From NCBI RefSeq assembly GCF_005083565.1, contig NZ_CP034891.1:124001-188000 (forward strand): DNA of 64,000 nt, read 5' to 3'. The stretch comes from Buchnera aphidicola (Acyrthosiphon lactucae). GTDB lineage: Bacteria > Pseudomonadota > Gammaproteobacteria > Enterobacterales > Enterobacteriaceae. The notes under the pieces were generated by a model. The model worked only from the letters and a program-made list of their open reading frames with translations. It was not told the origin of the DNA and did no database searches. Position 1 is the first letter of the stretch; each line of letters opens with the position of its first letter. The position numbers and the translations under genes are program-made. This document shows positions 40,631 to 52,617 of this stretch, in pieces.

Positions 40631-41032
40631 ATGTTGATAAACACAGAAACGATTATTGAATGTGCATCTTTTTTTATTTTTATAATTTTTTCTTTAGGAT
40701 TATGTTGTTTTATGCTTTTTTTAAGCTGGATCTTAGGTGGTAGATCTTCATCTAGATATAAAAATACTCCTTTTGAATCAGGTATAGTGTCTTCGTCAAA
40801 TACTCATCTTTATTTTTCTGTAAAATTTTATTTAATTGCTATATTTTTTGTTATTTTTGATGTTGAAGCACTTTACTTATATGCTTGGTCTATTAGTATA
40901 AAAGAATCTGGATGGATTGGATTTAGTGAAGCTTGTATATTTGCAACATCTCTTTTATTAGGGTTATTTTATTTAATTCGTATCAAAGCATTAAATTGGG
41001 TATCTCAAAATTCACAACATAATAATATTTAA
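40631..41032 (+). CDS. nuoA: NADH-quinone oxidoreductase subunit A
   Basis: A membrane subunit of complex I at the junction with the peripheral arm. It has 133 residues against 147 in E. coli, shorter at both ends. Three transmembrane spans are visible, and the conserved loop and helix FESGIVSSSNTHLYFSVKFYLIAIFFVIFDVEALYLYAWS carries the family residues of the quinone-chamber loop. First gene of a complete nuoA-N run, with a good Shine-Dalgarno (taggaga). Confidence 0.95.
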   Translation: MLINTETIIECASFFIFIIFSLGLCCFMLFLSWILGGRSSSRYKNTPFESGIVSSSNTHLYFSVKFYLIAIFFVIFDVEALYLYAWSISIKESGWIGFSEACIFATSLLLGLFYLIRIKALNWVSQNSQHNNI

Positions 41033-41074
41033 CTATCTTAAATACATTATATATTTACTTTAAAGAGATATAAA

Positions 41075-41749
41075 ATGAACTATACTTTAACCAAAGCAGA
41101 TACTGATAAAAATAATAAAAAATATCCAAAACAAAATATTGAATTAGTTTCAGATCCAATTAAAGAATATTTAAAAAAAAATATTTTTATGGGTAAAATT
41201 GCTGAATTATTGCATAAATTAGTTAATTGGGGACGAAAAAATTCTTTGTGGCCTTATAATTTTGGATTATCTTGTTGTTATGTAGAGATGGTATCTTCTT
41301 TTACTTCTGTTCATGATATTGCACGTTTTGGATCTGAAGTTTTGCGTGCATCTCCTAGACAAGCTGATGTTATGGTAATTGCAGGTACCCCATTTATAAA
41401 AATGGCTCCTGTTATTCAACGATTATATGATCAGATGTTAGAACCAAAATGGGTTATTTCTATGGGTGCATGTGCTAATTCTGGAGGTATGTATGATATT
41501 TATTCTGTTGTTCAAGGAGTAGATAAATTTTTACCGGTTGATATTTATATTCCTGGTTGTCCACCTCGTCCTGAAGCATATATGCAAGCTTTAATATTAT
41601 TGCAAAAATTAATTAATGAAGAAAGAAGACCATTGTCTTGGATAATTGGAGAACAAGGTGTGTATCATAAAAAAATGCCATCTGAAAAAGTTAAAAAAAG
41701 AAGTAAAACTATTAACATTATTAATCTTCGAACCCCAGAAAAAATTTAA
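41075..41749 (+). CDS. nuoB: NADH-quinone oxidoreductase subunit B
   Basis: Carries the terminal [4Fe-4S] cluster N2 that reduces quinone. It has 224 residues against 220 in E. coli. Cluster ligands: Cys67 and Cys68 ([10 protein letters not shown]), Cys133 (GACANSGG) and Cys162 (PGCPPRPEA). A peripheral-arm subunit at the membrane interface, next to NuoCD and NuoI. It has the same order and strand as in E. coli. Confidence 0.96.
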   Translation: MNYTLTKADTDKNNKKYPKQNIELVSDPIKEYLKKNIFMGKIAELLHKLVNWGRKNSLWPYNFGLSCCYVEMVSSFTSVHDIARFGSEVLRASPRQADVMVIAGTPFIKMAPVIQRLYDQMLEPKWVISMGACANSGGMYDIYSVVQGVDKFLPVDIYIPGCPPRPEAYMQALILLQKLINEERRPLSWIIGEQGVYHKKMPSEKVKKRSKTINIINLRTPEKI

Positions 41750-41846
41750 TTATACTAATTAAAAAATATAAATTTCTTTAATATTACTCATTTTTTTTTA
41801 GATAATAATATTATTATATTTTCAAACTAAGTGTAGTGAGAGATTT

Positions 41847-43646
41847 ATGATAGATTTAAATTCAAAAGAAGATTTATTTTTGAAGAAAAAACCTGAAGAG
41901 CAATCAATTGATTCAGTAATTAAAAATTTATTTGACGTTTTCGGTAAAGAATTTTTTTTTCATCAAATTACTTTAACTGGTTTTCCTGTAATTTGGATAA
42001 ATAAAAAAATATTAATAGAAGTTGGAAGATTTTTATGTAACTTATCTCAACCTTATATCATGCTTTATGATTTACATGGTGTAGATGAACGTATTAGATT
42101 TCATCGTCAAAATTTACCTAAAGCTGATTTTTCAGTTTTTTATCATTTAATATCTATTGAACGTAATTCTGATATTATGATTAAAGTACCATTATTAGAA
42201 GATGATTTAATTTTACCAACTTTTACTAGTTTATTTCCTAATGCTAATTGGTATGAACGTGAAACTTGGGATATGTTTGGTATTATTTTTGAGAAACATC
42301 CTAATTTGACTCGTATTATTATGCCTAGTACATGGAAAGGGCATCCATTAAGAAAAAATTATTCTGCAAGAGCAACTGAGTATGAACCTTTTTTCTTAAA
42401 TGAACAGAAAGAAGACTTTGAAATGGAAGGGCTAAGGTTCGAACCTGAGTTATGGGGAATGAAACGAAAAAATGAGAATGTAGAATTTATGTTTTTAAAT
42501 CTAGGACCTAACCACCCTTCTGCTCATGGTGCTTTTAGAATTATTTTGCAACTAGATGGTGAAAATATTGTGGATTGTGTTCCAGATATTGGATATCATC
42601 ATCGCGGAGCTGAAAAAATGGCAGAACGTCAGTCATGGCATAGTTATATTCCATATACTGATCGAATTGAATATCTTGGTGGTTGCGTAAATGAACTTCC
42701 TTATGTTTTAGCTGTAGAAAAACTAGCCAATATTTCTGTTCCAGAAAAAGCAGAAGTTATTAGAGTAATGATGTCAGAATTGTTTCGAATAAATAGTCAT
42801 TTGTTATATATTTCTACTTTTATCCAAGATGTAGGTTGTATGACTCCCGTTTTTTTTGCTTTTACTGATCGTCAAAAAATATATGATTTAGTTGAAGCAA
42901 TTACAGGTGCTCGTATGCATCCTGCTTGGTTTCGTATTGGTGGAGTGGCTAATGATCTTCCGAAAGGGTGGAATGTTTTATTAAAAGAATTTCTTGATTG
43001 GTTGCCTAAGCGATTAAAATATTATGTAACAACTGCTTTAAAAAATAGTATTTTAATCAATCGGTCGAAAGGAATTGCTGAATATAATAAAAAAGAAGCA
43101 TTGCAATGGGGTGTTACTGGAGCAGGTTTACGTGCTACAGGATTAAATTTTGATGTAAGAAAATGGAGGCCGTATTCTGGATATCAAAATTATACTTTTG
43201 AAATACCAATAGGATCAGGTATAAGTGATTGTTATTCAAGAGTAATGATTAAAGTAGAAGAAATTTATCAAAGTCTTATTATTTTAAAACAATGTTTATA
43301 TAATATGCCAAAAGGTCCTTTTAAGTCTGAAGATGCATTAACTACACCTCCTTCTAAAGAAAGTGTTTTACAAAACATTGAAACAATGATTACTCATTTT
43401 TTACAAATGTCTTGGGGTCCAGTAATTCCACAAAATGAAAGTTTTCAAATGATTGAAGCAACAAAAGGAATTAATAGTTACTACTTAATTAGTGATGGTG
43501 GTACGATGAGTTATCGTACAAGAATACGTACACCTAGTTTTCCACATTTACAACAAATACCTTCAGTAATTCGTGGAAGTTTAATATCAGATTTAATTGT
43601 ATACTTAGGTAGTATAGATTTTGTCATGTCTGACGTGGATAGATAA
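41847..43646 (+). CDS. nuoC: NADH-quinone oxidoreductase fused subunit C/D
   Basis: One 599-residue protein joining NuoC (about 1-190, with [21 protein letters not shown]) and NuoD (about 205-599, with the quinone-pocket tract [12 protein letters not shown] and [11 protein letters not shown]). E. coli has the same fusion (596-600 residues), so it is a gammaproteobacterial trait. It forms the quinone cavity with NuoB. Its stop is two bases from the apparent start of nuoE, so translation is likely coupled. Confidence 0.96.
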   Translation: MIDLNSKEDLFLKKKPEEQSIDSVIKNLFDVFGKEFFFHQITLTGFPVIWINKKILIEVGRFLCNLSQPYIMLYDLHGVDERIRFHRQNLPKADFSVFYHLISIERNSDIMIKVPLLEDDLILPTFTSLFPNANWYERETWDMFGIIFEKHPNLTRIIMPSTWKGHPLRKNYSARATEYEPFFLNEQKEDFEMEGLRFEPELWGMKRKNENVEFMFLNLGPNHPSAHGAFRIILQLDGENIVDCVPDIGYHHRGAEKMAERQSWHSYIPYTDRIEYLGGCVNELPYVLAVEKLANISVPEKAEVIRVMMSELFRINSHLLYISTFIQDVGCMTPVFFAFTDRQKIYDLVEAITGARMHPAWFRIGGVANDLPKGWNVLLKEFLDWLPKRLKYYVTTALKNSILINRSKGIAEYNKKEALQWGVTGAGLRATGLNFDVRKWRPYSGYQNYTFEIPIGSGISDCYSRVMIKVEEIYQSLIILKQCLYNMPKGPFKSEDALTTPPSKESVLQNIETMITHFLQMSWGPVIPQNESFQMIEATKGINSYYLISDGGTMSYRTRIRTPSFPHLQQIPSVIRGSLISDLIVYLGSIDFVMSDVDR

Positions 43647-43648
43647 TT

Positions 43649-44157
43649 ATGAATAAAAAAAAAGTCAAATTCGAGAAATTTCTATAAAATTTTCATTAAC
43701 TAATGAAGAAATCAATGAAATAGAAAACCAAAAAAAATATTATGAAAATTTTCGTTCTGTTTCAATAGAAGCATTAAAAATTGTTCAAAAAAAACGAGGT
43801 TGGATTTCTGATCAAGCTATTTATGCAATTGCTGAAATACTTCAGATCAATCCAAGTGATGTTGAAGGAGTTGCTACTTTTTATAGTCAAATTTTTCGTA
43901 AACCTGTTGGTCGTAATATTGTTCGTTATTGTGATAGTGTAGTTTGTTTTTTAACTGGTTATGAAAAGATTAAAATAGCTTTAGAATATTATTTAAAAAT
44001 AAAAATAGGACAAACTACTAAAGATAATAGGTTTACTTTATTGCCAGTTTGTTGTCTAGGAAATTGTGATAAAAGTCCAACAATTATGATTAATGAAGAT
44101 ACACATTCTTGTTTAACTCCAGAATCTATACCACATTTACTGGAATCATATAAATGA
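43649..44157 (+). CDS. nuoE: NADH-quinone oxidoreductase subunit E, frame split by a poly(A) tract
   Basis: From ATG at 43649 the frame hits a stop after 12 codons, but adding one A to the nine-A run at 43655-43663 joins it to a 169-residue NuoE (E. coli 166) that ends at 44157. The body is highly conserved ([35 protein letters not shown]), with the [2Fe-2S] N1a ligands Cys95, Cys100, Cys136 and Cys140 (numbered after correction). No in-frame ATG, GTG or TTG exists near the body's start, so a downstream start does not explain it. RNA-polymerase slippage at poly(A) is established for such endosymbionts; an ATT start at 43669 or a sequencing error are alternatives. The stop overlaps the nuoF start (ATGA). 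Confidence 0.85.
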
Positions 44158-45500
44158 ATAAATTTCTACGTATTGCAGAAACGCATCCCTTGACCTGGCG
44201 TTTAAGAGATGATCAAAAAACTATTTGGATTAAAGAGTATTGCGATAAAAATGGTTATGCAGCTTTAAAAAAAGCATTAAAAAATATGCTTCCAGAAGAT
44301 ATTGTTAATATAGTAAAAGAATCTGGTTTAAAAGGAAGAGGAGGAGCAGGATTTTCTACTGGTTTAAAATGGAGTTTAATGTCTCAAAATAGATCTAAAA
44401 AAATAGAACGTTCTTACTTAGTATGTAACGCCGATGAAATGGAACCTGGTACATATAAAGATAGACTATTAATGGAAAAAATTCCTCATCAATTAATTGA
44501 AGGAATCATATTATCAGCATATGCATTAAATGTTTCTCGCGCTTATATTTTTTTAAGAGGAGAATATGTTCACGCAGAATATATTTTAAAAAAATCTATA
44601 CAGGAAGCAATAAATCTTGGCTATATTGGATTAAATATTTTAGGTAGCAACTTTAATTTTGAATTAGTTTTACATACTGGGGCTGGACGATATATTTGTG
44701 GCGAAGAAACAGCTTTGATCAATTCTTTAGAAGGTCGTAGAGCTAATCCTAGATCTAAGCCACCATTTCCAGCATTATTTGGTTTATGGGGAAAACCTAC
44801 TTGTGTAAATAATGTGGAAACATTATCTAATATTCCATCTATTATATTAAATGGTACAGATTGGTATAAAAATTTATCTAAAAGTTCTGATACAGGTACT
44901 AAACTAATGGGGTTTTCAGGAAAAGTAAATAATCCTGGTGTTTGGGAATTGCCTTTTGGTATTACTGCTCGTGAAATTTTGGAAGACTATGCTTGTGGAA
45001 TGAAGTCTGGTTTTTTTTTAAAAGCTTGGCAACCAGGTGGTGCAGGTACAGATTTTTTAACTGAAGAACATTTAGATTTACCAATGGATTTTAAGAATAT
45101 TAGTCAAGCTGGTAGTCGTTTAGGAACTGCTCTTTCTATGGCTGTTGATAATAAAACGAACATGGTTTCTCTTGTATATAATATAGAAAAATTTTTTGCC
45201 CGAGAATCATGTGGTTTATGTACTCCATGTCGAGATGGATTACCGTGGATTGTAAAAATATTAAAAAGTTTAGAACAAAATAAAGGGCAAAAGAATGATG
45301 TACAACGTTTAGAAAAATTATGTTTACATTTAGGTCCAGGAAAAACATTTTGTGCTCATGCACCAGGAGCGATAGAACCATTACAAAGTGCTATTAAATA
45401 TTTTCGATCTGAATTCGAATCTGGGATTAGTATAAAAAAAATGAATTTAAATAAAAAAATTATTGGAATTCAATCTAATAATATTAAGTTTACACATTAA
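44154..45500 (+). CDS. nuoF: NADH-quinone oxidoreductase subunit F
   Basis: Binds NADH, FMN and cluster N3 at the tip of complex I. It has 448 residues against 445 in E. coli. The NADH-binding loop [13 protein letters not shown], the FMN-region motif [17 protein letters not shown] and the cluster motif [12 protein letters not shown] (with a later Cys in the [15 protein letters not shown] tract) are all intact. The start codon overlaps the nuoE stop in ATGA, so it may be translated by re-initiation even when nuoE is read out of frame. Confidence 0.97.
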   Translation: MNKFLRIAETHPLTWRLRDDQKTIWIKEYCDKNGYAALKKALKNMLPEDIVNIVKESGLKGRGGAGFSTGLKWSLMSQNRSKKIERSYLVCNADEMEPGTYKDRLLMEKIPHQLIEGIILSAYALNVSRAYIFLRGEYVHAEYILKKSIQEAINLGYIGLNILGSNFNFELVLHTGAGRYICGEETALINSLEGRRANPRSKPPFPALFGLWGKPTCVNNVETLSNIPSIILNGTDWYKNLSKSSDTGTKLMGFSGKVNNPGVWELPFGITAREILEDYACGMKSGFFLKAWQPGGAGTDFLTEEHLDLPMDFKNISQAGSRLGTALSMAVDNKTNMVSLVYNIEKFFARESCGLCTPCRDGLPWIVKILKSLEQNKGQKNDVQRLEKLCLHLGPGKTFCAHAPGAIEPLQSAIKYFRSEFESGISIKKMNLNKKIIGIQSNNIKFTH

Positions 45501-45567
45501 ATTTTTTTGTAGAAAATATTTTTTAAATAAATATATCTAAAATAAAAGTTTTTGGAATCACTCTCTT

Positions 45568-48303
45568 ATGGCTAAAATTTATATAGATGGTAAAACTTAC
45601 AATGTTAATGAATCAGAAAATTTATTACAAGCTTGTTTATCAGTAGGGATTGATATCCCCTATTTTTGTTGGCATCCTTTATTAGGAAGTTTAGGAGCTT
45701 GTCGTCAATGTGCAGTTACACAGTATAATAATTTTGAAGATCGTAAGGGTCGATTAATTATGTCTTGTATGACTCCTGTAACTGATGGGGCCATAATTTC
45801 TATTAAAAGTACTGAATCAGAGGTTTTTAGAAGTACTATTATTGAACTTTTATTAACAAATCATCCTCATGATTGTCCAGTATGTGAAGAAGGTGGTCAT
45901 TGTCATTTACAAGATATGACTGCTATGACAAAACATAGTATACGTGATTATAGATTTCAAAAAAGAACACATAAAAATCAATATTTAGGATCTTTTATTA
46001 AACATGAAATGAATCGATGTATTGCGTGTTACCGTTGTGTTCGATACTATAATGATTATGCAGATGGTGTGGATTTTGGTGTTTATGGTTCTAATAATAA
46101 TATTTATTTTGGTCGTATAGAAGATGGTACCTTAGAAAGTGAATATTCAGGTAATTTAATAGAATTATGTCCTACTGGAGTGTTTACTGATAAAATTCAT
46201 TCTATAAAATATAATCGTAAATGGGACATGCAATATGCTCCAGGAATATGTCAAAATTGTAGTATTGGATGCAATATTAGTATTGGAGAACGTTATGGTG
46301 AAATACGTCGTATAGAAAACCGATATCATGAAAATATAAATCATTATTTACTTTGTGATCTTGGTCGATTTGGATATTTACATAATAATTTAAATAAGCG
46401 TCCTAAAAATCCTACATATATTAATGATAATAACGATTTAACTACATTAAATTTTAATCAAGCAATAAAAATCGGAGTCGATTTTTTAAAAAAGTATAAC
46501 CGTGTAATTGGAGTTGGTTCTGCTAGATCAAGTATAGAAAATAATTTTGCATTACAAGAACTAGTGGGAAAAGAAAATTTTTCTAATGGAATGCCTGAAA
46601 AAGAACAGAAGTGTATTAAGTTAATTTTAGAATGTTTAAAAAATAATTATATATATATTCCATCGTTAAAAGAAATTGAAAGTTATGATGTAATTTTAGT
46701 TCTTGGAGAAGATCTAACACAAACATCTTCTCGTGTTGCTCTAGCTGTTCGTCAAGCAGTTAAAAATAGGGTGAAAGATATAACAAATTCATATGGAATA
46801 CCAAAATGGAACGTTTCTTCTAATATGCATATTTCAGAAAGATTTAAAAATTCTTTATATATTATGCATACACATGAAAATAAATTAGATGATATTTCTG
46901 AATGGTGTTATTTTGCCCCTATTGATAAACAAGTAGAACTAGCATCTGCTATTGCTTGTGAATTAGATAAAAGTTTACCACAAGTATTGAATTTAAATTC
47001 TATGTTAAAAGAAAAAGTATCATTAATTGCTAATCGATTAATTTCATCTAAAAAAACATTGATTATTTCAGGTTCTCATTCTTTTAATAGTTCTATTATA
47101 CAAGCATCTATCAATATAGCTAAAGCTATTAAAATTCATACTATTAATCATCATGTTGGTATTACTTTTTTAACAGCATCTTGTAATTCTTTAGGTGCAG
47201 AGTTGCTTGGAGGTATGTCTATAGAATCTGTTTTAGATGCATTTAAACAAAAAAAAGCAGATGCTGTAATTTTCATGGAATATGATTTATATCGTTTTAT
47301 ATCTCAAGATGATTGTGATTGTTTTTTAAAAAATAAAAAAAATATAATTACTATAGATCATCAGTATACAGAGACTTATAAAAAATCTGGATTATCTCTA
47401 CCTTCAACAAGTTTTACTGAAAGTTCTGGAACATTAGTTAATTTTGAAGGAAGAGCACAGCGTTTTTTTCAAGTTTATGATCCTAATTTTTATAATCAGA
47501 ATAATTGTCTTTTTGATAGTTGGAAATGGTTACATTGTATTCAATCAAAAGTTAATAACACACAAGTGTGTTGGTTTAACTTAGATGATGTAATAAATTC
47601 TTATTCTAAAAAATATTCAGTTTTAAAAAAATTAAAAATAAGAGAATTAAGTTCTACTTTTCGAATTAACGGTCAAAAAATTGCTCGATCTCCTATTCGT
47701 TCTAGTGGAAGAACATCCCTACGTGCTGATATTGATATTCATGAACCTTGTCAACCTGAAGATACTAATAGTATGTTTGCATTTTCTATGGAAGGATATA
47801 ATCAACCTAACGCATCTATTTCTCATATTCCCTTTGCTTGGTTTCCTGGATGGAATTCACCTCAAGCATGGAATAAATTTCAAATAGAAATAGGTAAAAA
47901 TTTAATATCAGGTAATTCAGGAATACATATTTTTAAAACAAATGAAATCAAAGTAGATATGTATTCAAATGTAATTTTCAAAGATTTAATAGAAGAAAAA
48001 TATTGGAATATAATTCCTTATTATCATCTTTTTGGAAACGAAGAATTAACCCAGTACTCTTCTATTATACAAGAAAATATTCCTTTAGAATATGCTTTAA
48101 TTAGTTTATCAGATAGCATTGCATTAGGTCTAAAAAAAGATTCTATAGTGGAGTTTAATTGTTTAAATAAAGATTATCGTTTAGCAATACAATTATCTAA
48201 ACATTTAAGTGAAAAACAGATAGGTTTACCTATTGGAAGAAAAGGTTTTCCTACTGCCCTTATTGGTAAAAAAATTAAATTTTTACAGGAATTTATTAAA
48301 TGA
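45568..48303 (+). CDS. nuoG: NADH-quinone oxidoreductase subunit G
   Basis: The largest peripheral subunit, carrying several clusters. It has 911 residues against about 908 in E. coli. The N-terminal [2Fe-2S] ferredoxin domain shows [16 protein letters not shown]. Next come [15 protein letters not shown] (N5, with the His ligand), [15 protein letters not shown] with a later CPTG (N4), and CQNCSIGC plus a later Cys (N7). Cluster N7, absent from many complexes I but present in E. coli, is kept. The molybdopterin-like remainder (about 280-900) is less conserved and lysine-rich. Confidence 0.96.
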   Translation: MAKIYIDGKTYNVNESENLLQACLSVGIDIPYFCWHPLLGSLGACRQCAVTQYNNFEDRKGRLIMSCMTPVTDGAIISIKSTESEVFRSTIIELLLTNHPHDCPVCEEGGHCHLQDMTAMTKHSIRDYRFQKRTHKNQYLGSFIKHEMNRCIACYRCVRYYNDYADGVDFGVYGSNNNIYFGRIEDGTLESEYSGNLIELCPTGVFTDKIHSIKYNRKWDMQYAPGICQNCSIGCNISIGERYGEIRRIENRYHENINHYLLCDLGRFGYLHNNLNKRPKNPTYINDNNDLTTLNFNQAIKIGVDFLKKYNRVIGVGSARSSIENNFALQELVGKENFSNGMPEKEQKCIKLILECLKNNYIYIPSLKEIESYDVILVLGEDLTQTSSRVALAVRQAVKNRVKDITNSYGIPKWNVSSNMHISERFKNSLYIMHTHENKLDDISEWCYFAPIDKQVELASAIACELDKSLPQVLNLNSMLKEKVSLIANRLISSKKTLIISGSHSFNSSIIQASINIAKAIKIHTINHHVGITFLTASCNSLGAELLGGMSIESVLDAFKQKKADAVIFMEYDLYRFISQDDCDCFLKNKKNIITIDHQYTETYKKSGLSLPSTSFTESSGTLVNFEGRAQRFFQVYDPNFYNQNNCLFDSWKWLHCIQSKVNNTQVCWFNLDDVINSYSKKYSVLKKLKIRELSSTFRINGQKIARSPIRSSGRTSLRADIDIHEPCQPEDTNSMFAFSMEGYNQPNASISHIPFAWFPGWNSPQAWNKFQIEIGKNLISGNSGIHIFKTNEIKVDMYSNVIFKDLIEEKYWNIIPYYHLFGNEELTQYSSIIQENIPLEYALISLSDSIALGLKKDSIVEFNCLNKDYRLAIQLSKHLSEKQIGLPIGRKGFPTALIGKKIKFLQEFIK

Positions 48304-49268
48304 TTTGGCTAGATACAAATATTATTAAAATAATTTTTTGTTTTTTAAAAGTTATTTTTGTTTTATTTTTAACAGTATTTTCTAGTGCTATGTTAAGTAT
48401 AATTGAACGAAGATTATTAGCTTTTTTTCAAAATAGACATGGTCCTAATCGAGTTGGTTGGATGGGAAGTTTACAATTATGTGCTGATATGATTAAAATT
48501 TTGTTTAAAGAAGATTGGGTCCCTCCTTTTAGTAGAAAATTTATTTTTGTTTTATCACCAGTAATAGCTTTTACTTCTTTATTATGCGTTATTCCTATTA
48601 TTCCTTTTACTTCTCATTTTTTTATCATTGATTTAAATATAGGAATTTTATTTTTTCTAATGATGGCTAGTTTATCTGTTTATTCAGTATTGTTTGCTGG
48701 TTGGTCTAGTAATAATAAATATGCACTATTAGGAGCTATGCGAGCATGTGTTCAAACGTTAAGTTATGAGGTTTTTTTAGGTTTATCATTAATGGGTGTA
48801 GTAGCTCAATCAGGATCTTTTAATATATCAGACATTATAAATAGTCAAAAATATATATGGAATTTTTTCCCTCAGTTTTTTGGTTTTTTAACTTTTTTCA
48901 TAGCAGGTTTGGCTGTGTGTCATAGACATCCTTTTGATCAGCCTGAATCTGAACAAGAATTAGCTGATGGTTATCATATTGAATATTCAGGTATGAAATT
49001 TGGTTTGTTTTTTATCGGTGAATATATTTCTATTATTACAATTTCGTCATTAATAGTAACAATTTTTTTTGGTGGTTGGCTTGGCCCTTGGATTCCAGGT
49101 TTTATTTGGTTTATTTTAAAAACTATTTTTTTTATTTTTATTTTTATTTTAATCCGAGCATCTTTGCCAAGACCACGATATGATCAAGTTTTATTATTTG
49201 GATGGAAAATTTGTTTGCCGTTAACATTATTAAATTTATTTGTCACTGCTTTTTTTATTTTATTATAA
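48300..49268 (+). CDS. nuoH: NADH-quinone oxidoreductase subunit H
   Basis: The membrane subunit that forms the quinone tunnel. It has 322 residues against 325 in E. coli. Eight hydrophobic spans are visible. Conserved tracts are [43 protein letters not shown] and [24 protein letters not shown], with its proton-path acidic residues. It overlaps nuoG by four bases, so translation is coupled. Confidence 0.96.
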   Translation: MIWLDTNIIKIIFCFLKVIFVLFLTVFSSAMLSIIERRLLAFFQNRHGPNRVGWMGSLQLCADMIKILFKEDWVPPFSRKFIFVLSPVIAFTSLLCVIPIIPFTSHFFIIDLNIGILFFLMMASLSVYSVLFAGWSSNNKYALLGAMRACVQTLSYEVFLGLSLMGVVAQSGSFNISDIINSQKYIWNFFPQFFGFLTFFIAGLAVCHRHPFDQPESEQELADGYHIEYSGMKFGLFFIGEYISIITISSLIVTIFFGGWLGPWIPGFIWFILKTIFFIFIFILIRASLPRPRYDQVLLFGWKICLPLTLLNLFVTAFFILL

Positions 49269-49292
49269 ATTTTATAAGAGATTTTTTTATTT

Positions 49293-49835
49293 ATGATTTT
49301 TAAAAATATTATTATTGGATTTTTTACACAAATAAGAAGTATTTTAATGATTGGTGCAAATATTTTTTCTAAATCTGAAACTAAATTATATCCAGAAGAA
49401 AAAGTATACCTTTCTCCTCGTTACCGAGGTCGAATTATATTAACTCGTAATATAGATAGACAAGAACGTTGTGTTGCTTGTAATTTATGTGCTGCAGTTT
49501 GTCCTGTCGATTGTATTTCTTTACAAAAATCTGAAACAATTGATGGTCGATGGTATCCAGAATTTTTTAGAATTAATTTTTCTCGTTGTATATTTTGTGG
49601 TTTATGTGAAGAAGCTTGTCCTACAGCTGCTATACAATTAATCCCTGATTTTGAATTATCTGATTTTAAAAGAAAAGATTTAGTATATGAAAAAAAAGAT
49701 TTATTAGTTTCGGGTCCAGGTAAATATCCAGATTATGATTTTTATAATTTTTCTGGTGTGTCTATAGAAGGAAAAAAAATAGGTGATTTAGATATCGAAT
49801 CTGAGCCTGTGGATGTAAAAGATTTATTGCCATAA
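49293..49835 (+). CDS. nuoI: NADH-quinone oxidoreductase subunit I
   Basis: A ferredoxin-like subunit carrying clusters N6a and N6b. It has 180 residues, identical in length to E. coli. Two [4Fe-4S] motifs: Cys60, 63, 66, 70 ([15 protein letters not shown]) and Cys99, 102, 105, 109 ([12 protein letters not shown]). An amphipathic N-terminal helix anchors it at the membrane. Ten bases separate it from nuoJ, which has its own aaggaga. Confidence 0.97.
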   Translation: MIFKNIIIGFFTQIRSILMIGANIFSKSETKLYPEEKVYLSPRYRGRIILTRNIDRQERCVACNLCAAVCPVDCISLQKSETIDGRWYPEFFRINFSRCIFCGLCEEACPTAAIQLIPDFELSDFKRKDLVYEKKDLLVSGPGKYPDYDFYNFSGVSIEGKKIGDLDIESEPVDVKDLLP

Positions 49836-49845
49836 GGAGATTTTT

Positions 49846-50343
49846 ATGGAATTTGTTTTTTATATATGTGCATTTATAGCAGTTATTTCTACTTTTTTTG
49901 TAATTATTCAAAAAAATGCAGTCTATTCACTATTATATTTAATAATTTCTCTTTTATCAATATCTGGTGTGTTTTTTTCATTAGGAGCTTTTTTTGCCGG
50001 TGCTTTAGAAGTTATTGTGTATGCTGGAGCTATTATAGTATTATTTGTTTTTGTTATTATGATGCTTAATATCAGTGATAAATATGATTTACAAGAAATA
50101 CGTTATTTAAAAATTAATTTTTGGATTGGACCTAGTATTTTATCACTAATATTACTTATATCTATGACTTATGCAATATTTTTTTTAAAAGAAAAAAAAA
50201 TAGATGGATTATTAGTTGATGCAAAAATAGTAGGTATAAATTTATTTGGTCCTTATATACTTTTAGTTGAATTATCTTCTGTTCTTTTATTATCTGCATT
50301 AGTTGTTGTTTTTCATATTGGAAAAGAAAAAATATATAAATAA
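49846..50343 (+). CDS. nuoJ: NADH-quinone oxidoreductase subunit J
   Basis: A small membrane subunit of the proton-pumping arm. It has 165 residues against 184 in E. coli; the missing part is at the C-terminus. Five hydrophobic spans are visible. The conserved helix with its pi-bulge is GALEVIVYAGAIIVLFVFVIMMLN. The start has an aaggaga ribosome-binding site. Confidence 0.94.
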   Translation: MEFVFYICAFIAVISTFFVIIQKNAVYSLLYLIISLLSISGVFFSLGAFFAGALEVIVYAGAIIVLFVFVIMMLNISDKYDLQEIRYLKINFWIGPSILSLILLISMTYAIFFLKEKKIDGLLVDAKIVGINLFGPYILLVELSSVLLLSALVVVFHIGKEKIYK

Positions 50344-50390
50344 AAATAAAATTTTTTTGATTAATTGATATTTATTAAGGGTAATAATTC

Positions 50391-50693
50391 ATGATTTCTT
50401 TATTTCACGGATTATTTCTATCATTAATATTATTTATTTTAGGTTTAACATCTTTAATTGTTCGACGTAATATATTATTTATATTAATTAGTTTAGAAAT
50501 AATGATGAATGCTGCTGGATTAGCGTTAATAGTAGTTGGTAGTTACTGGCATCAAGCAGATGGTCAAATAATGTATATATTTGCTATTACTTTAGCTGCA
50601 TCAGAAGCTAGTATAGCCTTATCATTGTTACTTCAACTTTATAGACGTAGAAAAACATTAAATATTGATATTTTAAGTGAGATGAATGGATGA
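50391..50693 (+). CDS. nuoK: NADH-quinone oxidoreductase subunit K
   Basis: A three-span membrane subunit. It has 100 residues, identical in length to E. coli. The two buried glutamates of the proton pathway are in [15 protein letters not shown] and [17 protein letters not shown]. It overlaps nuoL by four bases (ATGA). A clear aaggg precedes the start. Confidence 0.95.
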   Translation: MISLFHGLFLSLILFILGLTSLIVRRNILFILISLEIMMNAAGLALIVVGSYWHQADGQIMYIFAITLAASEASIALSLLLQLYRRRKTLNIDILSEMNG

Positions 50694-52525
50694 ATATTAT
50701 TTTTTTCATAACTTTATTTCCATTAATCGGATTTTTATTTTTATCTTCTACACAAGGTGTTATTTCTAGGAAAAATACAACAAATATAGGTATATTATCT
50801 ATATTTATATCATTTATTACAACTTTTTTTTATGGTATTAGAATTATTAAAAATAATGATCAAATTTTTACTCAGAAATTGTGGAAATGGTTGTCTTTTG
50901 ATGGATTTAATATTGATTTTGGTTTTCTTTTAGATGGTTTGTCTTTAAGCATGTTATTTGTAATTACAGGTGTTGGATTATTAATACATATTTTTTCTTC
51001 TTGGTATATGAGATATCAAGAAGGTTATTCACGTTTTTTTGCATATACTAATTTATTTATAGCAAGCATGTCAGTTTTAGTTCTTGCTGATAATTTTTTA
51101 TTTATGTATTTAGGATGGGAAGGAGTTAGTGTATGTTCTTATTTACTAATCGGTTTTTATTATACTGAATTGAATAATAATCGTTGTGCTTTTAAAGCTT
51201 TTATTTTAACTCGAATTTCTGATGTTTTTTTAATAATTGCAATATTCTTAATATATAAAGAATATAATACTTTTAGTTTTCAACAAGTTAAATTGTTATC
51301 AACTTTTTTAAATATAGAAAATATTTACAATATAAATTGTATCACATTTTTTTTATTACTAGGTGTAATTGGAAAATCAGCACAGTTACCTTTACAAACT
51401 TGGTTATCTGATGCAATGGTTGGTCCAAGTCCTGTTTCAGCTTTAATACATGCGGCTACTATGGTAACAGCTGGTGTTTATTTAATAGCAAGAACACATT
51501 TTTTATTTTTATTAACTCCTGATATATTATATTTAGTGGGACTTATTGGCACGTTAACAATATTAATTTCCAGTTTTTCTGCCTTAGTTCAAAAAGATAT
51601 AAAACGTATTTTAGCCTATTCTACAATGAGTCAAATAGGGTATATGTTTTTAGCTTTAGGAGTTAAAGCATGGAGTGCAGCAATTACACATTTAATTATA
51701 CATGCAATTTTTAAAGCATTATTATTTTTATCTGCTGGTTCATTAATTTTATCCTGTAAACATGAAAAAAATATATTTAAAATGGGTGGTTTACGTAAAA
51801 ATCTACCTTTTTTATATATTAATTTTTTAGTAGGAGGTGCATCTTTAGTTTCTTTTCCTTTACTTACAGCTGGATTTTATAGTAAAGGTAACATTTTATT
51901 TAGTGTTTTAAAAAGTGGTTATATTCATTTTTTTTTAATTGCATTATTTTGTTCCTTTTTAACAGCTCTTTATACATTTAGAATGATTTTTGTTGTTTTT
52001 CATGGAAAAAATATTAATAAAGTTACTTCATCTAAAAATTTAGGACATGATATTCCGTTATTTATTCTTTTATTTTTTTCTACTATATTTGGTTCGTATA
52101 TATCGCCACCATTACTACATGTATTTCCTTTTTCTTATTTATTGACAGATGATAAGTTTGTACTTGAAATAATATGCAGTATATTATCTATTTCCGGAAT
52201 ATATTTAGCTTATTATTTTTGGATTAAAAATTTATATTTTCTTAATAAATTTTTTAAATTTAAATTAACAAGGTATATATATTGCTTTTTTTTAAAAGGA
52301 TGGGGTTTTGATTGGTTCTATAATATATCTTTTATAAATTTTTATTTGTATATATCTAAAAATTTATCTTCTGATCCATTTAATAGAATTATTAATTATT
52401 TTTTAAAAATTATTCAGATATTTAATTTTTATTTATTAAAAACTAGTAATGGTTATGTAAGATGGTATGTAGCTTCTATGATATTAGGTATAAATTTTAT
52501 TTTTTTATTAATTTTATTACTTTAA
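50690..52525 (+). CDS. nuoL: NADH-quinone oxidoreductase subunit L
   Basis: The distal antiporter-like subunit with the long lateral helix. It has 611 residues against 613 in E. coli. The proton-path tracts [18 protein letters not shown] (with its conserved Glu), [18 protein letters not shown] (Lys) and [16 protein letters not shown] are intact. The C-terminal third is more divergent and aromatic-rich but keeps hydrophobic segments to the end. Confidence 0.95.
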   Translation: MNIIFFITLFPLIGFLFLSSTQGVISRKNTTNIGILSIFISFITTFFYGIRIIKNNDQIFTQKLWKWLSFDGFNIDFGFLLDGLSLSMLFVITGVGLLIHIFSSWYMRYQEGYSRFFAYTNLFIASMSVLVLADNFLFMYLGWEGVSVCSYLLIGFYYTELNNNRCAFKAFILTRISDVFLIIAIFLIYKEYNTFSFQQVKLLSTFLNIENIYNINCITFFLLLGVIGKSAQLPLQTWLSDAMVGPSPVSALIHAATMVTAGVYLIARTHFLFLLTPDILYLVGLIGTLTILISSFSALVQKDIKRILAYSTMSQIGYMFLALGVKAWSAAITHLIIHAIFKALLFLSAGSLILSCKHEKNIFKMGGLRKNLPFLYINFLVGGASLVSFPLLTAGFYSKGNILFSVLKSGYIHFFLIALFCSFLTALYTFRMIFVVFHGKNINKVTSSKNLGHDIPLFILLFFSTIFGSYISPPLLHVFPFSYLLTDDKFVLEIICSILSISGIYLAYYFWIKNLYFLNKFFKFKLTRYIYCFFLKGWGFDWFYNISFINFYLYISKNLSSDPFNRIINYFLKIIQIFNFYLLKTSNGYVRWYVASMILGINFIFLLILLL

Positions 52526-52617
52526 TTTAAAATAGTTTTTTTATTAATAAATTTATGTTTTTATAAAAATAATTATATTAATTAAATATTCATAGTGAAT
52601 AATAGGAATATACGTGA

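Noticed and set aside
45136..45381. An 81-codon open frame opposite nuoF
   Set aside because: It is a mirror of a conserved coding region; the composition and position fit an antisense shadow.
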